In this document: positions 1 to 10,156 of the stretch, in pieces | Layout of the letters: the number at the start of each line of letters is the position of its first letter | Numbering within the stretch: position 1 is the first letter of the stretch | Origin: Isoetes engelmannii | Lineage: Eukaryota; Streptophyta; Lycopodiopsida; Isoetales; Isoetaceae | Reading direction: 5' to 3' | NCBI GenBank assembly: GCA_011763485.2 | Contig: JAANSK020052242.1 | Coordinates: 1-28,008 of the forward strand | DNA: 28,008 bases | Program-made: the position numbers and the translations under genes | Notes under the pieces: generated by a model | Told to the model about the DNA's origin: nothing | Databases searched by the model: none | What the model saw: only the letters and a program-made list of their open reading frames with translations

Positions 1-927
1 TCTTGTGTATGGTCTGCTTGATCCTTAGTCTTCAACAAAGAAAGCAATGAAACTCCCAACCGATTCTCCTCATCTTTTAATTGTTTAATGGCCACATCTT
101 CTTCCGGAGATACTAACATTATGTCTTCCAATGTTTGTTTAACACTTTCAATGTCTTTGCATATGGAAGCTGCTGCTAAATCGAAGCCTTGAAGCAAACC
201 TTTGATCTCAACAAGTTTCACCTCTTTTTCTTTCAATTCTTTCTTCAATTCTACAACTTCTTGAGAAACTAAACTAAGTTCAGCCTCTAGACATGAAATC
301 GTTTCAGCAACATTGCAATAGCCTCTATCTTCCCTACTAATTCTGTTCTGTCTAGTCCTCTTGGAAATCTGCAAAGCTCTCCAAGTAAACCTATCCCAAT
401 TAACTTCAAACGTATCCGGATTAGCAAGTGCTCTCTTGGTATGCTGCCAAGCAAAAGCCCTGGCAAATTTTGTTCTTGCTTCTTTATTCTTTAAGCCAGT
501 CTGATACACCCTAGCAACTAGATCATTGAGCTCTTTAGCAAACTCAGGTCGAATTTTATGTACCTTGATCTTGTTATCTCTAAGTTCACAAGTCCAGACA
601 GACAAGAAGTCTGTGCTACTGCATTCATCCCAAGAAATGGAGGTCGGATCCCTACCTACATTGGGAAGGCCTCTGTAAACAGCAAACTCTTCAACACTTG
701 TGGCGATCCTCATATCCTAAAACAAGATAAAATAAATTACATCAGACGAAAAATCAATGGGCTTAGTCGCTATTGGGCATCACTTTGGCAACTGCCGAGA
801 AGGAATCAGAAAAAAGCTTTAACAAAAAAAAATGTGTCGGATGATTCCTTACCTTCTCCCTTAATTCGAAGTTTTGTGAGTCCACCAAAATAGGGTTTCC
901 ATCTTCTAAGGCCAGCGAACTCATCAT
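1..927 (-). CDS. Unrecognised coiled-coil protein, two exons, cut by left window edge
   Basis: I do not recognise this family. Exon 1 (927 to 853) begins with two successive ATG codons and encodes 25 residues. It ends at a GTAAGG donor. A 136-bp intron (852-717) ends in TTTTAG, and exon 2 runs open in phase from 716 to base 1, giving 263 residues so far with no stop. The N-terminal part (about 30-145) is mixed and rich in aromatic residues, with motifs such as FARAFAWQH and NWDRFTWRALQ. Residues about 162-200 are a Lys/Glu-rich heptad-like stretch (LEAELSLVSQEVVELKKEL), so a coiled coil is likely. The clean splice sites and the long open frame argue for a real gene. I cannot exclude that it belongs to a multicopy mobile element. 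The downstream half lies outside the window. Confidence 0.7.
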
Positions 928-3900
928 GCAATTCTAATGCAATGATGAGGTATAGCAAAGCAGTGTATGATGATCTGTGAAATCAGACTTGTCGGAGAAG
1001 CTGCTCGAAGAAAAAAATGACGGGCTAACAAAATAATAAAATAATGACGGGTGCCCTAAAATGAAAAGTACACTTGAAAAAAAAATGTTAGTGCTTATAT
1101 GGTGCTTGCCTGGCGCGAAAATGCCCCCCACTTGTTTTCTTCGACCCTATTGGGAAAGCTTTTCTCTCAAAAACCTTAGCGGCGGGGCTTTTCTAATCGT
1201 TAAAGTGATAGGCTTACTATGCTCTTTTTACATTTGGCCCTATAGACCATTTAGTCTCTCTAGATAACAAAATCAGTTCAATTCAATGCTATAGGCAGGT
1301 TGATTGATGTGAAATTTATAAGGTAAACTCATTAGAGTGTGCTGACCTGTTTTTATCTCAAGGAAATGCACTGGCCAATTTTTTAGCCAAAGTTGAATCC
1401 GATTTTCTTAATCATCCAGATCCAAATTGAGCCATTTTTTTCCCAAAAGTTCCCATAACTATTCCCTGGCAGAAAATGCAAAAATCAGTCAAAAATGTTT
1501 AGGCAAAGTCGAGTTATCATTGTTTGAGTGTGCATAGCTTTTTTTTATTTCAGGGAAGTGCACTAGCCAAAATTTTCCCAAACTTTGAACCCGGTTTTCT
1601 CCATCATCCTAGATCCCTATTGAGTCAAAGTTTTTCTCACATCTCATTACATATTTTCTCGGATTTCCCCTTCAAAAATCGCTCGAAAAAGATTAGTAGA
1701 GCTCACAATATTCAGATCCAAGTGCAAATGTCTCACCTTGATTCAGGGATCTTAAAGTAATTGAAACTTTTTGGCACATTGAGAGGAACATAGATCCAAA
1801 CTCCGTTCCATAAGTTCTTATTGCTGCGCATTTTCAAGTGCAACTTCTCAACCATATCCCAAGTTCAGAAGAATAAAACTCGCCCTCCATAGCGTAAACC
1901 CTTCAATACCCTAGCAACACAACAAAATGGATTTTAGAGCATGTCAAACCATGGCAGGTCGAGATATTTTGATAATTATTACACATCTAAATGCATCCAT
2001 CAATTTACCAACTATAGGTCCCTATGCAAACGGTAGTTGCTGCCATGCAGGTTGCTAAGCTCTCAACTTTGTCCTCTCAGATGCAAACCCGACACCTCCA
2101 ACATCAGATTTGGCAAAAAACAAAACAATTTACTTGCATGCATACAAAGGGTCAAAGCTTGCATCTACATACCACTAATGATTTTCTATGCAGTGCATGT
2201 CCATGCCCGTACCTAGCCGAAATACCTTGAAAATTTATATCCATAACTACTGAAATACCTAGCTGTCTGAACGTCCATGGCGGGCATGCTGAGGATAAAC
2301 CATCCGAGGTAAGGGATTTACTAAAATTGGGGGATAACCCATCGGCCCCAAAAATGTTGATTTCGAAATCACAGTGCAACAGAAATGTCAAAAAACCTCT
2401 CCTGATTTTTGGAAAATAATAAAACTTTCCGGCGTCTAAGAAGCCCCAAAACCTTAGAAAATTAACCTACAAAAAAAATTTAAAAAGCTTACGCGATGTC
2501 GAAAAAACCGAATTTAAAAAAGTGATAATGAGTCTAATCTCAATAGCTTGATTGCCCTCTTCTCAAAGGGAACCTCCGTAACTAGAAAACTAACCAACAA
2601 AGGCATATGCCTTAATTGCTTCTTTTAACTATACTTAGCTGAACAAAGTTAACAAACTTGAAGTTTGATGTTCACATAATAAACTGTTTTATCTCATTTC
2701 TCACATGGTTTGCAGCAATTATATGGTGCATAGAACGATGTTTTTTATGAGTAGATTCTTCATTTTTTTTAGTAAGTAGCTATACAAAACTAAGGAAATT
2801 TGTATTTCAATTTTTTTGCATATGCAAAAGCCTTGCATATATCATACTAAGATTTTTTCTTTGCCATGCTGTTAAATTAACCTCACAACCATTCGAATCT
2901 TTGAATGAAGTAGAAAGTTGAAATGGTCCTTTCTATGTCTAATCTGCAATCCCGAAGAACTTAGAGTGTAAATGCAATAAGAGTCTGTGTCTGTTCTAGA
3001 GTGTATATGCATTTGAACAGAGCTTGAATCAGTTTAAAAGAAGGCAAATAGAAAGTTGTAAATGAAGCCGTGACCGCATCCACAATCCATACAGGAAACA
3101 TTGAAGGCCAACAACGTATGGACTGCATAACATGAAGTATTACAAAGCACCATACACAGATTGCATGCTCATCATTTCTACAAATTTACAACTTCGTTGG
3201 TCAAGACTATGTAAACTGGTGTGCAATGCTGAACCTCTGCAGGTATATTTCATTGCTGTGCCAACCTACTACAGAAACAAACCAAATTTTGACTGAGCAA
3301 AATACACTCTTCTCACCTTATCCAGATGTAGTGGAAGGCAATATCTTGCCCATGAGTTGTAAATATTCAGTCTTCTGTTTTCCCTAAATATTTCTCTGGA
3401 AAAGCCTTCCTGAAGCCTTTCTGGAATGAAGAAATAAATTTATAAACAAAAGTGGTTACGATGCAAACGAACCTGGAGTGTAGAAGAAACAACAGAAGAG
3501 CAAAATACCAACGAATTTCACCTAGTGCTAGGGTTGAAAATGCCATTCTAAGCTGGTCGAAAATGACATTCTAAAAGATTTCACCTGGTTGGAATCAAGA
3601 TTTAGAATGGAATACAAAACTCTACAGGAATTGATGCCCTAAAGCCCTGTGTGTATTCCCCATACCTATCCTTAGTTATGACCAGGATGTTCTCGACTTA
3701 GCTACTAAAGAGCTCCACGCCATAATCCTAGGTACATAGTGAAATGAAATCTTGATCTGAGTCCCTGCAAGAAAATGTCTTGATTCACAGATTTGGCTAT
3801 GACTTACAGGGTTTTGGGTCTTAGGCCAAATAAATCTTTGCAAAGGTGTCGTAGCATGTTTTGCTCAAAGCTACTCAAACTGTAGGATACTACATAAAAA

Positions 3901-4440
3901 GACTTCGAAGGAAACAGATGTATTTTTCTCTCGCCCTTGAAAAAGTCGATTGGAACTGGATGAAATTTGCTGAAGATCAACCGCTGCAACCAAAACTTTA
4001 GGCTTTACATCCAGCATTTCTTGGATCTTAGATCGCCGAATACAAATCAAAATCAGATCAGTACACATATTAGAAGAAGGACCCCTTCTTTGTTGTGCCG
4101 CACCAAAGTCGGGAAAAAGGGCCAAGGACCAGAAACAGCAGATCTGTAAAAAAATCAATGAGCTCAATAAGATGGTCATATCTGCCATGATCTGTGAAAT
4201 CGAAGAACCGAAGAACCGAATGAGAAGAAAACAGAGCCTGCCTTGAATCCGACTGCAAAACCGAAAAACAAAGGGGAGGCATTTGGATATCCGCTGCCTC
4301 AAACCCCATCGGAAACAAATATTTGGTCATAAAAAACTCAGAAACCGGGCAATGTAGTGCCGGAAAGTGCCTAGCAGAATAAAGTTATCTTTTTTGTTTG
4401 CCATAATTATTTCTTGGTGGGTTATCTGGAAAAAAAAGCA
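928..4440. other. Gene-poor interval upstream of PsaG
   Basis: No gene could be supported here. The stretch is AT-rich and has short open frames on both strands, without domain motifs or convincing splice structure. The longest is a minus-strand frame of 143 codons at 3871-4302, with no family resemblance I can see. The 5' flank of the minus-strand coiled-coil gene lies at the left, a diverged tandem repeat sits at 1335-1690, and the PsaG promoter region begins near 4440. Confidence 0.5.
1335..1690. repeat. Diverged tandem repeat, period about 191 bp
   Basis: Two copies begin with GAGTGTGC at 1335 and 1526. They can be followed through matching blocks such as TGCACTGGCCAA/TGCACTAGCCAA, then TTGAA-CC-GATTTTC-type and TTGAG-CA-TTTTT-type blocks. 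The copies differ by many substitutions and small indels, so the duplication is old. No coding sense was seen. Confidence 0.55.
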
Positions 4441-4449
4441 AAATAAAAG

Positions 4450-4504
4450 GATAAGGTGAAAACCAATGAGGTGCGTTGTTGGGATACAGATGCAACTCTA
4501 TTGG
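4450..4504 (+). promoter_or_regulatory. Candidate light-responsive promoter elements of PsaG
   Basis: GATAAGG, which matches the I-box core of light-regulated plant promoters, lies at 4450-4456. CCAAT is at 4463-4467 and its reverse complement ATTGG is at 4500-4504. They sit 100-160 bp upstream of the PsaG start codon. An AT-rich CATATAC at about 4532-4538 is the nearest weak TATA-like sequence. The motifs are visible, but their function is inferred from position and from the gene's nature. Confidence 0.35.
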
Positions 4505-4606
4505 CCAAGTAAGCATGAAGACATGTGCTCCACATATACCACACCATGTAAGCCACACACCATAAACACATCTCTCTTCTTCACAATTCAAGCACAAATC
4601 CAAGCA

Positions 4607-5056
4607 ATGGCAACCTGCGCCGCTCCAACACGAGTTATCGCAGGCATTCCAAGCCTCAAAGCTGCCACAAAAGCTTCAATCAGATCTCAAGATGAAGGAG
4701 GATTGAGCAGGGTGTTTTTCAACAAGACCAAGTATGCAAGGGGTGCTGCAAGGACTACATGTGCTGATACTTCCGTTATAATCAGCCTGTGCACAGGAGC
4801 CAGTCTTTTCCTTGGCAGGTTTGTGTTTCTACCAATCCAAAGAGAACAGATTGCTAAAGCAGGCCTTCCTCAGCAGAATGGTGTCACACATTTTGAAGCT
4901 GGAGATGGCAGAGCTCAGGAAGTGTCTAGCCTTTTGAAAACTAATGACCCTGCAGGATTTAACATAGTTGATGTTCTTTCTTGGGGCTCCATTGGTCACA
5001 TTGTTGCTTACTTCATCCTTGCGACTGCTTCCAATGGTTATGATCCTCAGTTTTGA
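4607..5056 (+). CDS. PSAG: Photosystem I reaction centre subunit V (PsaG), chloroplast precursor
   Basis: The 149-residue product is PsaG, a nuclear-encoded membrane subunit of photosystem I. It sits at the edge of the core next to the light-harvesting antenna in the thylakoid. Residues 1 to about 52 are rich in Ala, Arg, Ser and Thr and low in acid, as expected for a transit peptide. The mature part has two membrane segments (about 55-76 and 118-140). Between them is the family signature: LFLGRFVF at 67-74, [10 protein letters not shown] at 91-100, and the block [20 protein letters not shown] near 113-132. It ends NGYDPQF. The ATG at 4607 is preferred over the upstream in-frame ATG at 4466 because it opens directly into the transit peptide. 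Length is normal and there is no intron. PsaK is the related alternative, but the HFEAGD and GSIGHIVAY blocks are PsaG-like. Confidence 0.95.
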   Translation: MATCAAPTRVIAGIPSLKAATKASIRSQDEGGLSRVFFNKTKYARGAARTTCADTSVIISLCTGASLFLGRFVFLPIQREQIAKAGLPQQNGVTHFEAGDGRAQEVSSLLKTNDPAGFNIVDVLSWGSIGHIVAYFILATASNGYDPQF

Positions 5057-6337
5057 GGTTAGTGCACCTTTCAAAGGATTGAAATTAATTGTTTGTATAT
5101 TAAATCTTCAACTCTTTGTTCCAAAGTTGAACACAAGTATGTCATAAATGTAAAAATATGGATTGATTTGTTGGAGATTCATAATTTTCATACCAATCTA
5201 AGAAACGTTTAAGCAACTCCGAATGGATTTGCCTTACTGCCTTCCATTATAAAATGGGTTCGCCTAAGAAGGACCATATTCAAATAATGCCAAAAGAAGA
5301 TGATAACTGGAAGGATGCATACCAACAACTAAATTAGGCAAAAAAAAAGCTACTATAGAGAGAAACAAAACAATGGAAGAATAATTGTTCGTTCTCAATT
5401 ACTTCACCCTATCTTGTCTCTTTATTTTGACGTCAGCGGACATAATCAAGAGAATGCTTCTAAAATGATACAAAATGGAGCTCTAGACCAGTATTTAAAG
5501 TTGGACATATAAAGTTGTCAAAAGTAACTCCCTATATTAAATATTTCCCTATTTTCAAGTAAACAAACTAGCATAAACGCAAGGTTGGGGAAAGGGTAGG
5601 ATAGGAAAAACAAAGAAGAACTGGGAAAGAAAAAGAGAGGAAACTTTACTAAGGAGCCAAACTAGGATGAGATTAAAGGTTAGTAGGAACCATGGTTTTA
5701 TTTGTTTCTAGCATATAAACATTTGGAACAACTAATGGGCTCATGCTATTTTTGTACGAGGTATAAACTATTATTTGGAGTAGATGAATGTAAAAGGGTG
5801 TTGTATGGTGGAACAACTAAGAATAGCAATTTTTTGTAGTATGGCATGCACATATACTATAAGTGTAAGAGTGATTATTAGATGTTGTCTTAGATTATTG
5901 AGATATTCTTGTTGTTGGCATCTACAAACCTTAAGAATACGAGGCTATCTAATCCATGCTAGCTTTGTAGCTTGAGAATCTTCATCTTGTTAAATGAAAG
6001 GAGAAGTAAACATATATGAAAGTATACCATTTATGTGGGACAAAATCATAGTGAATGTAAATCATATTTTTAATTACCTTTTATGTGCTATATAATCATA
6101 GGTATGTGCTTCTTGAGTCGTTACGATGTGTATATATAATATACAAATTTTTTGTTGGATCAAATTTGAGCGTGACATAGGACCCGACTTGTTAAACATC
6201 ATGGAGGGTTAGTCATCACCACAACAATCATTAGCCACAAAAGGTACAATGAGCCTCGAGTCTTGAAGTAGGCTAATCCAATTCGAAAGTACCTTAACAT
6301 TTGCGTGCACACATTGTTTGAGTCAAATAAAACGCTT

Positions 6338-6440
6338 GTGTGTGTTATTTGCTTTAAGAGCAATCAAACACATTGTTGCTTTTAATTTGTGTGTATGTTA
6401 TTTGCTTTAAAAACAATCAAATACATTGGTGCTTTTAGGA
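6338..6440. repeat. Tandem repeat, two copies, period about 53 bp
   Basis: The block TTATTTGCTTTAA followed by CAATCAAA-ACATTG-TGCTTTTA occurs at about 6345 and again at about 6398, with few mismatches. The preceding GTGTGT runs also match. It looks like a simple duplication that ends in the AGGA microsatellite. Confidence 0.65.
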
Positions 6441-6458
6441 AGGAAGGAAGGAAGGAAG
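6437..6458. repeat. (AGGA)n microsatellite
   Basis: An uninterrupted run of AGGA units, 22 bp long, directly follows the 53-bp repeat. Confidence 0.9.
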
Positions 6459-6575
6459 TATATTTTAACGTCGTAGCACTAGCCAGCGTCCTAAGGACAT
6501 ACGACGGCACATGGCATGTTCTTGCTATCCCCCTTCAAGGAGCACCGCCCCCTACAGGGGTTATAGGATAGAATC

Positions 6576-6623
6576 GAACATTGAGGGAAGAATGCAAAAG
6601 AACCTTGAGGGAAGAATGCAAAA
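6576..6623. repeat. 24-bp tandem duplication
   Basis: Two adjacent 24-bp units, each beginning GAAC and containing TTGAGGGAAGAATGCAAAA, differ at a single base. A third partial unit (GAACCT) follows at 6624. Confidence 0.85.
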
Positions 6624-7058
6624 GAACCTAGCCGTATTTATAGACAGTGCCTTGGATCAAGCACATTATGATGTCCCCATCGAAAACATCAAATACCATT
6701 TTGTTGACACTATATTTTTTAATAAGACTCCAGCTAAAACCATAGCATATGCCAACAATGACAGAACCTGTACATAGTGATCCTGCCCAGGTAGAAGAAA
6801 ATTTTGGCTACAAAATTTGAAATCAACATTGCTCTGTATTCTAATTGGGTTGCTTGAATGCTGGTTTTATTCACAATTGTTAATTAAGGAAGTTAAAAAA
6901 CCACCTTTTCATATGTTGTACACTGAGATCAGACTGAAGAAACCATTTGTCGTACATTGGATCATACTAAAGACTCCACCTGGCTTTTATGTCATAGCTC
7001 ATTGCAACAACATTTTTGTGTTGTCATCCAAATCACAAAGTCATGAGGTGAAGCTTAC

Positions 7059-7153
7059 CTGTATATGAGCTCAGGTGCGCTCATTATACCCATGTGTCTT
7101 TTGCTGATTGGGAGGACATTCCGCCCTTGTTTTTCAAATGTACCATGATCAGC
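7059..7153 (-). pseudogene. Exon-like stretch of unknown gene
   Basis: On the minus strand, a TATTAG acceptor-like site ends at 7154 and a CAG/GTAAGC donor begins at 7058. The 95 bp between them is open in one frame for 31 codons, with a protein-like composition (for example FEKQGRNVLPISKRHMG). I cannot name the parent gene. It lies on the same strand as the ABCF3-type and VPS35 fragments just to the right and may belong to the same collection of gene pieces. A weak resemblance of another frame to the VPS35 C terminus was not convincing. Confidence 0.3.
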
Positions 7154-7640
7154 CTAATATATAATCAATTGCTGGTTATGAAGATCTAAATATATGCTAC
7201 CCTGCAACAACATAGTTAAACATCCAACTCAACTAATCATTCATTACCCAAATAAAAAACTGCATTGACCAATAGAGGCTAGAAATCCGTTAAGAAGGAT
7301 TTCATAAAAATTCTGTTTGAAGAAATGTAAAGAGGAAATAGCTTGGTAGCTATTGATACTATAACTGTAACTAGGTCAATCCAATTCACTTCTTGTCCAC
7401 TAATGCTTACGATCAAGAAGGAAATGATGAAGGAAAGTATACTGGAAAGATTAGCATGTACGTGGAGGTTTCAAACCTTTGAACGATAATGGTCTTATGG
7501 AGATGAATTTATCTTTGCCTCCTAAACAACAGACGAATTATCATGGCAGAATGTAATGTGAGCTACCATAGTAGATAAAACTAGGAAATCATTTGCATCC
7601 ACAAGATATACAAACAGTATAATAAATTTTAAAATAATAT

Positions 7641-7799
7641 TTTACAAAGAGCATTTGTAAAAGAAGCAACATGCTTTTCTGAGAAACTCCATTGCATGCC
7701 AAACAACAATAAGGGTGTTTGACCATTTTCGGAGATATGATTCTAGCCACAACACTGCTGGAGATCCAAATGATTGTGCAATATCAGCAAGGCCACTCT
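7641..7799 (-). pseudogene. ABCF3-type (GCN20-like) ATPase fragment
   Basis: The minus strand encodes AVLWLESYLRKW followed by TLIVV and H-A-EFL. This is the plant ABCF3 segment that follows the first Walker B/D-loop; the usual text is NHLDL, AVLWLESYL, KW, then IVVSHAREFLN. The HNHLDL part is readable just upstream but in a neighbouring frame, so there is at least one frameshift. RVAL sits close before it, so the roughly ten residues normally found between RVAL and the LLLDEP motif are missing. The Ser of SHAREF is replaced by Trp, and the frame ends in a stop after about 10 more unrelated residues. ABCF proteins are soluble ATPases with twin nucleotide-binding domains that act on translation. 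This is only a small relic of one. It lies 80 bp beyond the donor of the VPS35 exon pair on the same strand. Confidence 0.7.
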
Positions 7800-7879
7800 T
7801 TTATTTTTTTTTTTATTTCTTTAGTAGATGCTAGAACAACGGCCTGAGATAGAGCAAAAATGGTTGGTTAGTCCCTTAC

Positions 7880-8145
7880 TCCTGTTGCTTTGTGTGTCCA
7901 TGTATTCCTGTGTTCTGGCCCAAATACTTGTGTCCATTGTAAATTACCAACAATCAAATGCATTGCAGTAAGTTGTACTTTAAAATCCTGAATTATGGAA
8001 AAGTACCAGAAGGTCAAGATAAAAGAGAGCATGTATGAAGAAACTAAGTTGATAAAATGCTTACAGCAATTTCTTCTTCATACAGAAGGAATGCATGAGC
8101 ATAAAATTCATATGCATTAGGTTCAAGCTAGCAATCATTAGCGGC
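7880..8145 (-). pseudogene. VPS35: VPS35 fragment: two exons with intervening intron
   Basis: VPS35 is the large cargo-recognition subunit of the retromer, which retrieves receptors from endosomes. Exon A (8145 to 8065, 81 bp) follows a TACAG acceptor. It starts AANDC and continues EPNAYEF, AHAFLLYEEEIA, ending at a GTAAGC donor; plant VPS35 has AANDCDLEP, AYEFFTQAF and LYEEEIA here. A 77-bp intron (8064-7988) ends in TTCAG. Exon B (7987 to 7880, 108 bp) reads D-K-Q-TAMHLIVGNLQ, VFGPE and THKATG before a GTAAGG donor, matching plant TAIHLIIGTLQ, VFGVENRDT and THKATG. Codon 6 of exon A is TAG where an Asp is expected, and several conserved residues differ. I found no convincing neighbouring VPS35 exons, although the full gene encodes roughly 790 residues. 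It is therefore a pseudogene piece copied at the DNA level, since the intron is kept. Confidence 0.8.
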
Positions 8146-9130
8146 CTGTATAGATTATATTAGTCAGATAATTGTCATACAATGAATGATAGAAACTATG
8201 AATGCAGCAAGATTTCTGTAATTTCCTGAGGCACATAAATAAATCCATTTTTGCAGTAACAAATCATATTCTATTCCAAGGAGCTATATCAGTAAAACAA
8301 ACATGTGCACATATTATAAAAGATACAAGCAGTGTTCCAGATTGCTCCAACAATCTGATGTTGAAGTTTCACAGTTCCATTATCCATCATATTCCGCCTT
8401 TTCTAGAATCATGAAATGCCAGCCACACATATTTTGAAACATATTTTGATCCCAACTGAGTGATATTGGATATGAATTACAAGCTTATTAGTTATTGCAG
8501 GACTGTCAAAAGTGATTATTCATGGGCTTACCTGCAGGGATGGCTTGAACAAAACATGATGAAAATAATTAAAAGTCTTTGCCAGATGATCACTAAAAAT
8601 TGATAACATAGCACCTCAGTTGCAAACCGATGCAAGGTCCCGTCTTGAACATGAGAATATGTGCAACCACCGGATGGAAACTTTATACAAGTATGGGGTC
8701 TCAGGGAAGACCTTTTTTTCAAGAATATAAGTTGTCCAGAAGCTACCCTCTGTCAAACAAATGAAACATCTTGTTGCTGGATAAATATCCAAAATCCAGA
8801 CCATCCTATACTTGGGCACATCATACAAAAATGAAAAAAAAAAAACTCCTACAATCGTAGTAATGCTCAAAAAATTAGATTAAGATGCCCTGCGATGCAG
8901 TTACAGAAGAAATTTGGAAGATGGATGAATACTTGAAAAAGGTAAACTGACTTGAAATCATCATGTCAACATCAAGCACAAGGAACAGAAAAATTATCTG
9001 TGAGAACAGGAATGTAATATACCTCGTCAAATAGCTCTAAACTTCAGCGTTTTGCATTCAACGATTGGACTTGTCTGACCCCGGTTTGTACGCAAATATG
9101 AAGTTCAAACTTGGACAAGTGAGTGGAATA
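8146..9130. other. Interval without an assignable gene
   Basis: The stretch contains open frames of 60-85 codons on the minus strand (for example 8616-8870) and a donor-like CTGCAG/GTAAGC near 8526. No domain could be named. More gene fragments of the mosaic may be hidden here, but I cannot support any. Confidence 0.4.
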
Positions 9131-9159
9131 TAGGTAGACCACCAACCCCTTTTCCTACA

Positions 9160-9530
9160 GGTAGGTTGGCAGATTGTTCGGATGCCCATCGCTCCAACAC
9201 CTTATGTGCCTCAGCTGCGCTTGGATTACGATGATGCAGAGGGGATGCAGAGACCTATGCCCAGATTCCCGCAGCTGACCTGGTAGGAATGCTGCAGCTT
9301 CCTATGCTGCAGCAACAAACTCCCCAGTTAATCAATGTGTTTATGACGGATGCTGATTGATGCTTTGGGAGAAGCCACCCACAAAGGCCATATGGAGCTA
9401 CAACCTTTCCTTGCAACTAGTGGTTTGATGACGCATGTAGGGAGCAGCTGACCTCGATAGGTCACTGACCCCACCTTGCACACATATGCGATCAGATAGT
9501 ATTGCACTTTTCTCAAGGTAATCCCAAGAC
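9160..9530 (+). pseudogene. Coding-like degenerate sequence interrupted by the hAT insertion (left part)
   Basis: The plus strand shows several short, low-randomness peptide stretches in different frames, such as RMPIAPTPYVPQLRLDYDD near 9178-9240 and PMLQQQTPQLINVF near 9300-9345. The pattern looks like an old, broken reading frame. The family is not recognised. The hAT element enters directly after this stretch, and its right flank (13789-13930) is also coding-like. Confidence 0.3.
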
Positions 9531-9538
9531 GTTCTAGC
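9531..9538. repeat. Target-site duplication of hAT element, left copy
   Basis: GTTCTAGC immediately precedes the CATAGTTACC terminus. The identical octamer follows the right terminus at 13781-13788. Eight base pairs is the standard hAT duplication length. Confidence 0.9.
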
Positions 9539-9936
9539 CATAGTTACCCGGAACGGGAACAGAACGGGAATGTAGGCCTAAAATCCGGAACGGGCACGGA
9601 ACGAGAACGGCCAACATTCGAATTATTAAAATTTGAAAACGGTTTTGGCATTCCCTTTGTCTAATGATCATTGTGGAACACTTAGAATTTAAAAATAGAT
9701 TCGTGGAGACTGCTTGGTAGATGAAACCATATTAAACCATCGTAGATACTTAGCTTACTAGTAAAACATTATATTTAAGATTTAAAACATAGTATTAGTA
9801 CATCTATAGGTCTAACACAATAGAACTATAAAGTATAAAGTAACAAGTTACAAGATATATGTTTATAAATCTGATCATAGTTTTTGCATAAACTAAACTC
9901 GTGTTTGTCTCTCTTTGCATTATCCAACAATAGTCC

Positions 9937-10156
9937 ATCCTGCAAAAGAAGAAAACAATATAATATATTCACATATAAAAGTAAGAATAAAAACTATCAA
10001 GCAACTATGATTTAGTAGAATAAATAAATATAATGATTACCTTCGTTTGTTCCTCCACAACATAGATCATCCTGCAAAAGAAGAAAACATATTCTAAGTT
10101 GACTATCTAAGAAGAAAACATATTCTAAGAAACTACGATTTAGTAGAATTGTTACC
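9937..10156. repeat. Tandem duplication around the 3' splice region of the hAT transposase
   Basis: CATCCTGCAAAAGAAGAAAA occurs at about 9937 and again at about 10066. Each copy is followed by a diverged block ending CTTCGTTTGTTCCTCCACAA or CTTCATTTTGTTCCTCCACA. The unit is about 128 bp. On the transposase strand each copy contains a TTTTGCAG acceptor, and each CCTCCACAA block lies before a GTAA donor. A short exon and its splice sites have therefore probably been duplicated. Confidence 0.6.

Larger units (their letters stand above)
5057..7058. other. Gene-poor interval downstream of PsaG
   Basis: The start holds the PsaG 3' untranslated region and flank. The rest is AT-rich DNA with only short random-looking frames. 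Small repeats are listed separately: two copies of a 53-bp unit, an AGGA microsatellite and a 24-bp duplication. No coding motif, RNA gene or transposon end was recognised. Confidence 0.5.

Noticed and set aside
558-893. Plus-strand open frame of 111 codons
   Set aside because: It is antisense to the two exons and the intron of the minus-strand coiled-coil gene, whose splice sites and long frame are far better supported.
3871-4302. Minus-strand open frame of 143 codons
   Set aside because: It has no domain motif, the composition is erratic, and overlapping frames of similar openness lie on both strands, so it was not called a gene.
7059-7153. Reading the exon-like stretch as the VPS35 C terminus
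   Set aside because: Only a loose KNKGG-like match in one frame; the best open frame gives a different peptide, so the assignment was not made.
8616-8870. Minus-strand open frame of 84 codons as another captured fragment
   Set aside because: Protein-like in places, but no family could be named and the splice borders are unclear.
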